Source: Chloroflexota bacterium | GTDB lineage: Bacteria; Chloroflexota; Dehalococcoidia; GIF9; UBA5629 | Direction of reading: 5' to 3' | Assembly: GCA_026389655.1 (NCBI GenBank) | Contig: JAPLHL010000256.1 | Coordinates: forward strand, 1-17,254 | Length of the DNA: 17,254 nt | In this document: positions 1 to 6,829 of the stretch, piece by piece | Position numbering within the stretch: the stretch's first letter is position 1 | Layout: the number at the start of each line of letters is the position of its first letter | Made by a program: the position numbers and the translations under genes | The notes under the pieces: generated by a model | What the model saw: the letters and a program-made list of their open reading frames with translations, nothing else | What the model was told of the DNA's origin: nothing | Databases searched by the model: none

Positions 1-1926
1 ATGGTGGGCGATGACGTGGTAAAAGGGTTTAAAACGGAAGTTATAAACTTACTTCAAGAACATAATAACGATGGCATTACAAGGGAGCAACTCATTCGTC
101 CGAGTTCTTTGCCTTTCCCTTATAATATATTAGCTTCGAATCTAAGCGATGCCAATATGGACTCTATTTTATCGGCCATTGAGGATTATCATGATCAAGG
201 ACAACATATCGCAAGTGTAAAAAACTATCCAGATGATTTTGATAACGGTCTTGATATCCGCTGGGCGGATAGCCAGGACAATATAGTGGGAACTGACCAT
301 TTTCCCGTTACCGAAGACTTCAGGGACTGGGTTACCAACCCTCCCTCTAACGTAATAGTTTTCACGGTACCATCAAATTTTGACCATGAATGGTATCCTG
401 AATTGGCGTATGAATTCTATGCCAAATATGGTCGAAATCCCGAATACCCGGAGGACCAATCTAAGATCACGGATTTGGTAAAGTCAATAGAGAAACACCA
501 TATGTCAAAGTATAGTCAAAGGATCCTTGTAGCCCGGGACCCCAACTCGCTCTCAGTAACGCCTTTGGGTTACGTGAAGCCCGGTGAGACTCTCACATAC
601 ACTGTCAACTACGAAAACGAGGGCGAAGGCAATGCCTATGGCGTGTACATCACAGACGTTCTGAGAAAAGGCCTGGATGCGTTAACTTTAAAAATCAATG
701 ACAAGGGAGTATATGATCCCAAAACCCGAACTATCAAATGGACCATAGGTGAAGTACAGTCAAAACAGAAAGGATCCGTCAGTTTTAGCATCAACGCCGA
801 CACCCGAGTACCCGATAACACCCAAATCCTGAATTTCGCTACCGTCTATTTTCCATCAGTTCCGGAGGAAACAAGGACCAATGGCACTGTTAACATCGTA
901 TCCCGCCATCCTCAGCATATTGTTGTTCACCCGACAACGCGGCTGATGACAACAGAAGGCGGAGGCACGGATAATTTCACAATGGTCCTGACCTACAAGC
1001 CCACCGCCGATGTGACCATTAACTTGAAGAGCGATAATCCCGTTCAGGGCAAGATCTCGCCAGCCAAGGTCACGTTTACTTCAATGAACTGGGATACTGC
1101 ACAAACGGTCTTAATAACGGGTGTAAACGATGGCGTTAACAATAAAGGCAAAAATGTTTATCACATAGTTACTTCACCGGCCATCTCGTCCGATCCGGGT
1201 TATAACGGTATCGATCCGGATGATGTTACGGTGGTGAATGTCCATAAGGTTCATCCTGACACCAAATTACCGCCCCAGGACGGAACGAAAGGGAACGTAA
1301 ATAAGCCCGGTATAGATACTAAATTACCAACCACGAAAGTGCAAATCACGCCTGCGCCTAATGAAAACGGCTGGAATAACTCAGATATAAACGTGAAGCT
1401 GACCGTTGAGGGTCAAAATGGCGAGACCGGTGTTAAATCAATTCACTATAAACTAACCGGAGCGATGGTGGGAGAAAAAACTGTGCAGGCAAATAACATC
1501 AGCATTACCATCTCAACCGAAGGCACAACCACCCTGACTTACTATGCCATGGATAATGCGACCAATCGGGAGCAGGAGAAATCAGTTGTACTGAAGCTGG
1601 ATAAAACTGCGCCGACCGTGACTATTGCTGCAAGCCCTGATAAGATTCAAGCAACTGGCCACAAGATGGTAAGTGTGGTAGTCAATGGCACGGCAACCGA
1701 CAATCTTTCCGACGTCGTATCAACGGTTCTTAATGTGAAGGACGAATATAATCTGGTGGAACCCAAAATTACAGCCTTTGGCAACACTATAAATCTGGAT
1801 GCATGGTGCGATGATAAGGACAAGACAGGCCGCATCTATACAATTTCTGCTATAGTAAAAGATAAGGCAGGTAACGAAGCAGAAAGCAAGGCGACTGTGA
1901 CTTGTCCTAATGGAAAAGTGAAATGA
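1..1926 (+). CDS. Ig-like/DUF11-type surface protein, 5' end probably outside the window
   Basis: The frame is open from the first base, and no signal peptide or ribosome binding site is visible. The ATG at base 1 is therefore probably internal and the true start lies upstream. Residues 1-180 match nothing I recognise. Residues about 182-300 look like a DUF11/DUF7619-type beta domain (VKPGETLTYTVNYENEGEG, then a DVLRKGLD strand). Residues about 302-415 resemble a Calx-beta-like module ending in SSDPGYNGIDPDDVTVVNV. Residues about 447-535 form an OmpL47/Ig-like repeat (NENGWNNSD, then STEGTTTLTYYAMDNA), and a last Ig-like domain begins at KTAPTVTI (about 536). Ig-like stacks of this kind usually sit outside the cell as adhesin or S-layer-like proteins. 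No LPXTG, dockerin or other anchor is present, so attachment is unexplained. The 3' 813 bp is duplicated downstream (2417-3229). A small membrane protein gene follows after 107 bp. Confidence 0.8.
   Translation: MVGDDVVKGFKTEVINLLQEHNNDGITREQLIRPSSLPFPYNILASNLSDANMDSILSAIEDYHDQGQHIASVKNYPDDFDNGLDIRWADSQDNIVGTDHFPVTEDFRDWVTNPPSNVIVFTVPSNFDHEWYPELAYEFYAKYGRNPEYPEDQSKITDLVKSIEKHHMSKYSQRILVARDPNSLSVTPLGYVKPGETLTYTVNYENEGEGNAYGVYITDVLRKGLDALTLKINDKGVYDPKTRTIKWTIGEVQSKQKGSVSFSINADTRVPDNTQILNFATVYFPSVPEETRTNGTVNIVSRHPQHIVVHPTTRLMTTEGGGTDNFTMVLTYKPTADVTINLKSDNPVQGKISPAKVTFTSMNWDTAQTVLITGVNDGVNNKGKNVYHIVTSPAISSDPGYNGIDPDDVTVVNVHKVHPDTKLPPQDGTKGNVNKPGIDTKLPTTKVQITPAPNENGWNNSDINVKLTVEGQNGETGVKSIHYKLTGAMVGEKTVQANNISITISTEGTTTLTYYAMDNATNREQEKSVVLKLDKTAPTVTIAASPDKIQATGHKMVSVVVNGTATDNLSDVVSTVLNVKDEYNLVEPKITAFGNTINLDAWCDDKDKTGRIYTISAIVKDKAGNEAESKATVTCPNGKVK
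1114..1926 (+). repeat. Long direct repeat, copy A (3' part of the surface-protein gene)
   Basis: This stretch aligns without any insertion or deletion to 2417-3229 at a constant offset of 1303 bases. Both copies end at the stop codon. I count 50 amino-acid differences in 270 residues, about 81% identity, so the duplication is not recent. Many differences are conservative, as expected if both copies stayed coding for some time. Confidence 0.9.
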
Positions 1927-2033
1927 TATTAAATTCCGACAGGTTGATCGGAAATAACTATAAGTAGTGTATGCAATTAATAGAAGTATTAGCTATATTA
2001 AATAACCAATCATAAGCGCGTAGGAAAGGATTT

Positions 2034-2357
2034 ATGAGAATTGTCAGGATAGTACTGGGTTGGCTGCTTGCTGCAGGGGGCGTTGCTGCCGCTGCACTTT
2101 TCACTTTTGTACTTTGGATAGGTTTGGGATTTCAATCGTTTTATACATACAGGCGCTGGGGTTGGATACTACAAGATTGGGTAATTGCTGCAGGGATTTT
2201 TCTCTCATTAATAGTTGCAGTCGCCGGTTATTGGCTAGCAAGGCATAAATTTGGTATTAATTCTGTTAAAGATAGGATAATTTCCGTGGTGATAATTGCT
2301 TCTCTTGCAGCTTGGGCAATTGTCGGTTATTTTGTGTTGATATATCAGTGGCGCTAA
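2034..2357 (+). CDS. Small three-helix membrane protein (copy 1)
   Basis: A 107-residue hydrophobic protein with three predicted transmembrane segments (about residues 5-30, 48-68 and 80-104). A short basic loop lies between helices 2 and 3 (RHKFGINSVKDR). The start is supported by an AGGAAAGGA ribosome binding site at 2022-2030. It is clearly paralogous to the protein at 3294-3659: the same position reads WLARHKFGINSVKDR here and WLLLHRFGVDRKKDR there, and both end with an AIVGY helix. I do not recognise a named family. It follows the large surface protein by 107 bp, and the paralogue follows the second copy of that protein, so the two genes seem to travel as a pair. A role in export, anchoring or a membrane complex with the surface protein is inference only. 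Confidence 0.75.
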   Translation: MRIVRIVLGWLLAAGGVAAAALFTFVLWIGLGFQSFYTYRRWGWILQDWVIAAGIFLSLIVAVAGYWLARHKFGINSVKDRIISVVIIASLAAWAIVGYFVLIYQWR

Positions 2358-2366
2358 TAGGGCTAT

Positions 2367-2429
2367 ATGAAAATTGTCAAGATAATATTCTGTTGGCTTG
2401 CCTGGCAGCAGTTGGGATCACTGGAGTAA
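2367..2429 (+). pseudogene. Abortive start of a third small membrane protein gene
   Basis: Nine bases after the stop of the gene at 2034-2357, a new ATG opens with codons for MKIVKIIFCWLA. This matches the first residues of the upstream gene (MRIVRIVLGWLL) residue for residue with conservative changes, and the DNA is similar for about 35 bases. The similarity stops near 2400 and the frame ends at a TAA (2427-2429), inside sequence belonging to the duplicated surface-protein gene. It looks like the 5' end of a further small membrane protein gene whose remainder was deleted in a rearrangement. Confidence 0.6.
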
Positions 2430-3229
2430 ACGATGGCGTTAACAATAAAGGCAAAGCTGTCTATCGTATAATTACATCTCCGGCCATCTCCTCCGATCCG
2501 GATTACAACGGCATCGATCCGGATGATGTAACAGTGGTAAACGTCCATAAGACGAAGGCTGACAACAAATTACCGCCCCAGGACGGAACGAAAGGGAACG
2601 TCAATAGGCCCGGTGCAGATACTAAATTACCAACGACAAAGGTGCAAATAAATCCTGCGCCTAATGAAAATGGCTGGAATAATTCTGATGTGACCGTGAA
2701 GCTGACCTCTGAAGGTCAAAAAGGCGGAGCCAATATCAAGTCAATTCACTATAAACTGACCGGAGCGACCGTTGGAGAAAAAAGTGTGCAGGCAAATAAC
2801 ACCAGCATTACCATCTCCACCGAGGGAACGACCACACTGACTTACTCTGCTACCGATAATACGACCAATCGGGAACAGGAGAAATCTATCGTACTGAAGC
2901 TGGATAAAACAGTGCCGAATGTTACTATTGCTACCAGCCGTGATAAGATTCAAGCAACTGGACACAAGACGGTCAATGTGTTGGTCAGTGGCGCAGCAAC
3001 AGACAATCTATCCGGCGTCTCATCTACGGTTTTTAACGTAAGGGACGAATATAATCTGGTAGAACCTAAAATTTCAGCCTTCGGCAATACTATTAAGCTG
3101 GATGCTTGGTGCAATGACAAAGACAAGACGGGCCGCATCTACACCCTCTCCGCCGTAGTGAAAGATAAGGCAGATAATGAAGCGACAAAAACGGCCACCG
3201 TGACTTGTCTAAATGGAAAGGCGAAATGA
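2417..3229 (+). pseudogene. 5'-truncated second copy of the surface-protein gene
   Basis: Residues from ITGVNDGVNNKGK to the end repeat residues 372-641 of the protein at 1-1926 with about 81% identity and no gaps. They include half of the Calx-beta-like module, the WNNSD Ig-like repeat and the last Ig-like domain. The frame is formally open from an ATG at 2312, but that codon lies inside the small membrane protein gene and the first 35 codons are out-of-frame sequence of that gene and its fragment. No ribosome binding site or signal peptide exists for it. Homology begins abruptly at 2417, in the middle of a domain. The intact frame and the conservative pattern of changes suggest that the loss of the 5' half is fairly recent, or that the frame is still expressed as a fusion. 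I favour a remnant. Confidence 0.7.
2417..3229 (+). repeat. Long direct repeat, copy B
   Basis: Second copy of the 813-bp repeat at 1114-1926, at constant offset 1303. The left boundary coincides with the junction to the small membrane protein fragment. The right boundary is the stop codon, and the sequences downstream of the two copies are dissimilar except for a short GG(A/T)AAGGATTT stretch before each small membrane protein gene. Confidence 0.9.
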
Positions 3230-3293
3230 CGCACGGTAATTGGCAGGCCTTGTTTCAGGCATCCAAATCTTGGGGTAAGGATTTAAAAGTTGT

Positions 3294-3659
3294 ATGAAAG
3301 TATTCAAGTGGATAATCGGCATACTGATCGGGCTAGTAAGCATCCTGTGGATCATTTTCTTCGGTTTTTTTCTACTCACTGCTATAGCGTTTTCGCAGCA
3401 TGGGTTTTATGGGGGATCACCGACTCCTTATGCTAATTTGCCCGGGACAATTCTTGTATTAACGGTGGAGGTCCTTCTGTTATTGGCGACATCTATAATG
3501 AGTTTCTGGCTTCTGCTACATCGATTCGGAGTTGACCGCAAAAAGGATCGGGTGTTAATTTATCTAATGGCTGGCTTCGCTGTTGCGGCGGCTATCGTTG
3601 GGTATTTATTGGTCTCATTCGGCCGCATGGGTATCCATTCAGGGTTCATATCGTTTTAG
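3294..3659 (+). CDS. Small three-helix membrane protein (copy 2)
   Basis: A 121-residue hydrophobic protein with three predicted transmembrane segments (about residues 5-30, 52-75 and 84-108). It is paralogous to the protein at 2034-2357, best seen in the WLLLHRFGVDRKKDRV loop and the AIVGYLLV helix. It is 14 residues longer, mainly in a Ser/Pro/Gly-rich loop after helix 1 (GGSPTPYANLPG). The ribosome binding site is weak (AAGGA about 12 bases before the ATG). It lies 64 bp after the truncated surface-protein copy, which repeats the surface protein plus small membrane protein order. No family name is recognised, and its function is unknown. Confidence 0.75.
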   Translation: MKVFKWIIGILIGLVSILWIIFFGFFLLTAIAFSQHGFYGGSPTPYANLPGTILVLTVEVLLLLATSIMSFWLLLHRFGVDRKKDRVLIYLMAGFAVAAAIVGYLLVSFGRMGIHSGFISF

Positions 3660-3802
3660 TTGTGATTGATCGACGGCCCTCGCTCGACCGGCCGCTAGTT
3701 CCTCACCGTTCCGCTCGCTTTCCTCAGCGATTGCAGGGAGGCGGCTGTCAGAAGTCTGGTCCAGTGTCAGGCGAGCGGCAGCAAACCAAGCCTGATATTT
3801 GT

Positions 3803-3878
3803 GCGCCTGTAGCTCAATTGGGAGAGCGCCTGATTTGCATTCAGGAGGTCAGGGGTTCGAATCCCCTCAGGTCCACCA
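3803..3878 (+). tRNA. tRNA-Ala (anticodon TGC), CCA encoded
   Basis: A full cloverleaf can be drawn. The acceptor 5' strand is 3803-3809, the D arm GCTC/GAGC is 3812-3827, and the anticodon arm CCTGA-TTTGCAT-TCAGG is 3829-3845 with TGC at 34-36. The variable loop is AGGTC, and the T arm AGGGG-TTCGAAT-CCCCT is 3851-3867. The acceptor 3' strand CAGGTCC is 3868-3874, followed by A73 and an encoded CCA (3876-3878). The G3-U70 wobble pair, the main identity element for alanyl-tRNA synthetase, is present. One oddity is that position 2-71 is a C-C mismatch. The short plus-strand reading frame across this region is a chance translation of the tRNA. Confidence 0.93.
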
Positions 3879-3923
3879 ATTCGATTTAATATCAAGATAT
3901 CAGTTTCTGGTAATACCCTGTCA

Positions 3924-4115
3924 TTAGTTTAGGGAATGCATTTGGTGTGAAATTGACGGCTTCCGGTTATCCTCGCCGATACTTACGTCTGGTGTTTGCC
4001 CGGGTGTTTCTGCATCTTTAGTATTTATTTCGTAGATGATTCCTATTTCGCAGTTGTTGCATAAGATGGAATGGCAGTCCAGCCTGGGGCCGCAAACATC
4101 ACATATGTAACTCAT
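3924..4115 (-). CDS. Possible small Cys-rich (zinc-ribbon-like) protein
   Basis: A 63-residue frame starting MSYICDVCG. The N-terminal third carries C-x2-C, a further Cys in RLDCH, and C-x2-C (LCNNCEIG), which could hold a zinc ion as in small zinc ribbons. The C-terminal half is polar and low in hydrophobic residues, probably unstructured. A GAAGG ribosome binding site lies about 10 bases before the ATG (minus strand), which supports translation. It stands alone between the tRNA and an AT-rich intergenic stretch. No family is recognised. Spaced Cys pairs and a usable ribosome binding site are the only evidence, so it may still be a chance frame. Confidence 0.45.
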   Translation of the reverse strand: MSYICDVCGPRLDCHSILCNNCEIGIIYEINTKDAETPGQTPDVSIGEDNRKPSISHQMHSLN

Positions 4116-4446
4116 ACTTTATTAACCTTCTAATATTATTTTCGAACCATTACTACTATTTAACTCAGTATTGCATGAATTAGTTGCATAGCCAATGACC
4201 ATTTGGTTAATAAATATGACCCTTACATCTTTATTGAACACTGTAAAGTAAGGCCTTGCTGTTATGAGCAGGATGGTTAAAGAAAACTATGCTTGCGGTC
4301 CTTCATTATCAGGCATGATTAATGGGATGCTTAGGCAAACCCATTAAACTATTAAATAAATATGTCGGTTCTGCCAGGTGCGAGATAGCATTGATTGGCT
4401 ATATTTTTGGTATATGCGCCTGTACAGTAGCAATGTTACTTCCGTT
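4116..4446. other. AT-rich intergenic stretch with one inverted repeat
   Basis: No coding frame with a ribosome binding site is visible on either strand. The only structure seen is an 8-bp inverted repeat, TTAATGGG (4319-4326) and CCCATTAA (4340-4347), separated by 13 bases. It has no T-run on either side, so it could be a protein-binding site or chance. It lies downstream of the minus-strand SDR gene, about 100 bp from its stop. Confidence 0.4.
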
Positions 4447-5226
4447 TCAATATATGTAACTCACGGCTCCGCCATCAACTGCCAGGATTTGACCGGTAAC
4501 GAATTTTGACGCATCCGAGGCCAGGAATAAAGCCGCGCCTTTCAAATCTTCCGTCTCCGCTATACGGCCCAGTGCCGTGTGTTCCGCTATAGACTTCTCC
4601 AGTTTTGAATCTGCGTGTTCCAACGCCGGTTTGACCATAGCCGTCCTGGTGGCACCGGGCGCCAGCACGTTAACCCTGATATTGTATTTGCCGAGCTCGA
4701 AGGCCAGCACTTCCGCCAGCAAGTGCACGCCGGCCTTGCTTACAGAATAGACACCGACGCCGCGGTTCGGCTTAAACCCGTTTGTGGACCCTGTGAAAAT
4801 AATAACGCCGCCGCCCTGCTTTATCATTATTTTCGCTACCTTCTTAGTCAGCAGGAAATATCCCTTCAGGTTCAGGTTCATGACTGCATCCCATGCCCAT
4901 TCATCCGTGTCAATTACATCGCAAGATTGCGGGTTAGTGGCGGCATTACAGACCAGTATGTCGATGCGGCCGAAGACATCCATCGCTTTGTTTACCAGCA
5001 TGTCAAGGTCGTCAATTTTTGCGGCATGCGCTGCCACCGGCAGGCAACGCCTGCCTGAATCCGATATCTCACGGGCGGCCTGATCAAGCTCCTCCTGTTT
5101 CCTGCTGGCAATTACAATATCTGCCCCCGCCTCGGCGAAACAGGCTGCAATGGCCTTACCGATGCCCCGTGAACCCCCTGTTATTAATGCTACTTTATTA
5201 TCCAGCCGGTATTTGTCGATAATCAT
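4447..5226 (-). CDS. SDR-family NAD(P)-dependent oxidoreductase (FabG-like)
   Basis: A 259-residue classical short-chain dehydrogenase, the usual length. The cofactor motif TGGSRGIG is at residues 16-23. An ASR at 40-42 after the second strand favours NADP(H). The NAAT variant of the NNAG motif is at 94-97. The catalytic set is Asn119 (NLKG), Ser147 (FTGSTNG), Tyr160 and Lys164 (YSVSK). The C-terminal end reads VTGQILAVDGG, as in FabG and glucose-dehydrogenase-like members. It should interconvert a hydroxyl and a ketone on a small or CoA-bound substrate in the cytoplasm; the substrate cannot be read from the sequence. An AGGAGAG ribosome binding site precedes the ATG. It starts 26 bp after the true stop of the flavoprotein gene and is the last gene of the minus-strand operon headed by an acyl-CoA ligase, which suggests a role in the same catabolic route. 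Confidence 0.9.
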   Translation of the reverse strand: MIIDKYRLDNKVALITGGSRGIGKAIAACFAEAGADIVIASRKQEELDQAAREISDSGRRCLPVAAHAAKIDDLDMLVNKAMDVFGRIDILVCNAATNPQSCDVIDTDEWAWDAVMNLNLKGYFLLTKKVAKIMIKQGGGVIIFTGSTNGFKPNRGVGVYSVSKAGVHLLAEVLAFELGKYNIRVNVLAPGATRTAMVKPALEHADSKLEKSIAEHTALGRIAETEDLKGAALFLASDASKFVTGQILAVDGGAVSYIY

Positions 5227-5252
5227 AGGACTCTCCTTTTCAGAGCGGTCTA

Positions 5253-6607
5253 CTATTTCCTGATCATTTTATGAACAGCGTTAACCGCCCTTGATCCACT
5301 CTCAACGGCCCCGGACGAACCGGCCAGGCCGACATTTTTACAGGCATCGCCGATGGTAAATAGATTCTTGATCGAGGTTTCTATCGGCATATCTAGCCAT
5401 TCCAGGTGCGTTCCTCCGGCCATTCATGGTCGATATTGCGCGGTTCCATTTTCAGGATACGCCCGTATTTTTCGAAATCGGGAAACTGTTCTTTTATGTC
5501 CAGCATGCACTGTTGTTTTTCATATTCCTCATCCATGGGCAACAGGCATGATTTAGGTTCCCCTACCGAATATAGAAGGTGCTGTCCGGGCGGCGCGAGT
5601 TCCGGGCATGTATTGGTGAGAGGGACAACTGCTCCTATCCTTCTTGTGCCGATGGTTATCATGAGGGCGGTCTTCCCATCGAGGCATAAAGGCCTGTCGC
5701 TGGCAATCAGGATGAGCACACAGGGGCTCGGCCTCAATTTCATGCGCAACTGTTTTAAGTAATCAGCCGTAAAATTCTCCTTCCCGGCAATTTGAATGGT
5801 CGCAGTTGGGCCGATATTGCTAATGACAGCCCGGCAGGGTATCTCCAGCGTCTTTCCGTCTTTTTCCACAATCATTCCGGTCGCCTTGCCCTGTTTGATC
5901 ATTATTTGGCGGACCGCGCAATTGGTCCAGATATCGCAAACCGGCTTGATTGCGCCCGCCAGCGCTTCCACTATACTGATACTGCCGTACGGCGCAATAA
6001 GTAAATCTCTCTGTCCTCCCGAACGGGCCATGAAAAAGAAAAACTCGGATGCCGGTATTTCCCATGAATGGCCCATAATTGCACTTGAACAAAGCTGGTC
6101 CATTATCTCGTGCACAATCTCATTGTCGGTATATTGGAGGAGCCAGTCACGGAGCGTCCAGGACCGTTCCGTTTCAGGTTTTGCCATTGTCTGTGCTATG
6201 CCGTTGAGAAGCATACTGGCGGCAACCTCTTTGACAATGTTTCCGGCTATTTTCCCCCTGTCGGCCTCCGCTTTATCCAGAAAATTCAATAGCATGCGTA
6301 AGCGGCCTTTCTCGGGCATTTCGTATTCCTGGTCTCTGATGCGGTAGAACAGGCGGGGTACCGGACGTAATTCAACCTTTAACCCCATTTCTTTCAATAG
6401 CCAGGGAATCCAGCCCTGCTCATGCAGGAGCTGAGCTCCTGTCGGAAGTTTAAAGCCCTCGTAGTTAATAGTGGAGAATCTGCCTCCCAGACGCTCTTTG
6501 CTTTCAACAAGGAGGGTCCGGACTCCTTTTTTCGCAAGCAGAGAAGCCGCCGCCATTCCTCCGATCCCTGACCCGATAACAACGACATCATATCCGTTTG
6601 GTGCCAC
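5253..6607 (-). pseudogene. FAD-dependent oxidoreductase of the phytoene-desaturase type, with a -1 frameshift near the 3' end
   Basis: The start is GTG at 6605-6607, six bases after an AGGAGG (6614-6619). The N-terminus has the dinucleotide-binding fold VVIGSGIGGMAAASLLAKKG (G12, G14, G17), Glu35 for ribose binding and GGR at 41-43. The first frame stops at TAG (5393-5395) after 404 residues, ending ERTWNG. In the next frame the sequence continues LDMPIETSIKNLFTIGDA, then CKNVGLAGSSGAVESG and on to a TAG at 5253-5255. That continuation is the conserved C-terminal FAD-binding motif of the family. One missing base before the TAG (GGC CTA GAT in place of GGC TAG AT) would restore a 451-residue protein with no other change. 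It is either a genuine recent mutation or a sequencing error. Family members oxidise or saturate hydrophobic substrates with FAD; the substrate here is unknown. Confidence 0.85.
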
Positions 6608-6610
6608 AAT

Positions 6611-6754
6611 TTACCTCCTTGCCGTCATATTTGCCGCGCTGTTTATTGCAAAGTTCTTTAGTTGTATTCTAATCACCAGGTCTTCAAGCGGGTAGCTCTT
6701 ACACGGGTGCATGTAATTTGCCCTATCAGGAGAGAAAACCTTGCCCTTCAACAT
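6611..6754 (-). CDS. Possible 47-residue protein translationally coupled to the flavoprotein gene
   Basis: On the minus strand an ATG (6752-6754) is preceded by AAGGA five bases upstream. It opens 47 codons beginning MLKGKVFSPDRANYMHP and ending NSAANMTARR. The last two sense codons, AGG AGG, are also the ribosome binding site of the next gene, whose GTG start lies three bases after this stop. That geometry is typical of coupled genes. The frame has no recognised family and no cysteine motif beyond a single Cys. It lies in the gap between the acyl-CoA ligase and the flavoprotein. It may be a small protein, a coupling ORF or chance. Confidence 0.35.
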   Translation of the reverse strand: MLKGKVFSPDRANYMHPCKSYPLEDLVIRIQLKNFAINSAANMTARR

Positions 6755-6810
6755 CGAAATCCTTCATTCCGATTTCACCCGATAAATTATGAATACGCCC
6801 GTTTGCCTGC

Positions 6811-6828
6811 CCGTGATTTAAGACACGG
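6811..6828 (-). terminator. Weak hairpin just after the acyl-CoA ligase stop
   Basis: CCGTG (6811-6815) pairs with CACGG (6824-6828) around an 8-base loop, immediately after the minus-strand stop codon at 6830-6832. No T-run follows on the minus strand, so if it acts it would more likely attenuate or stabilise a 3' end than fully terminate. The downstream genes lie on the same strand and could still be cotranscribed. Confidence 0.25.
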
Positions 6829-6829
6829 C

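Noticed and set aside
2312..2416. N-terminal extension of the truncated surface-protein copy
   Set aside because: These codons are out-of-frame sequence of the small membrane protein gene and its fragment, with no ribosome binding site; not a real protein start.
3662..3889. 75-codon plus-strand frame including APVAQLGERL-type sequence
   Set aside because: Its second half is the translation of the tRNA-Ala gene, a well-known false protein; the first half has no ribosome binding site or motif.
3803..3900. tRNA 3' end as an integration (att) site
   Set aside because: No second copy of the tRNA 3' end, no integrase and no mobile-element gene is visible in the window.
5406..6347. Long plus-strand frames opposite the flavoprotein gene (up to 183 codons)
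   Set aside because: Antisense shadows of a well-supported gene; their products show no domain logic.
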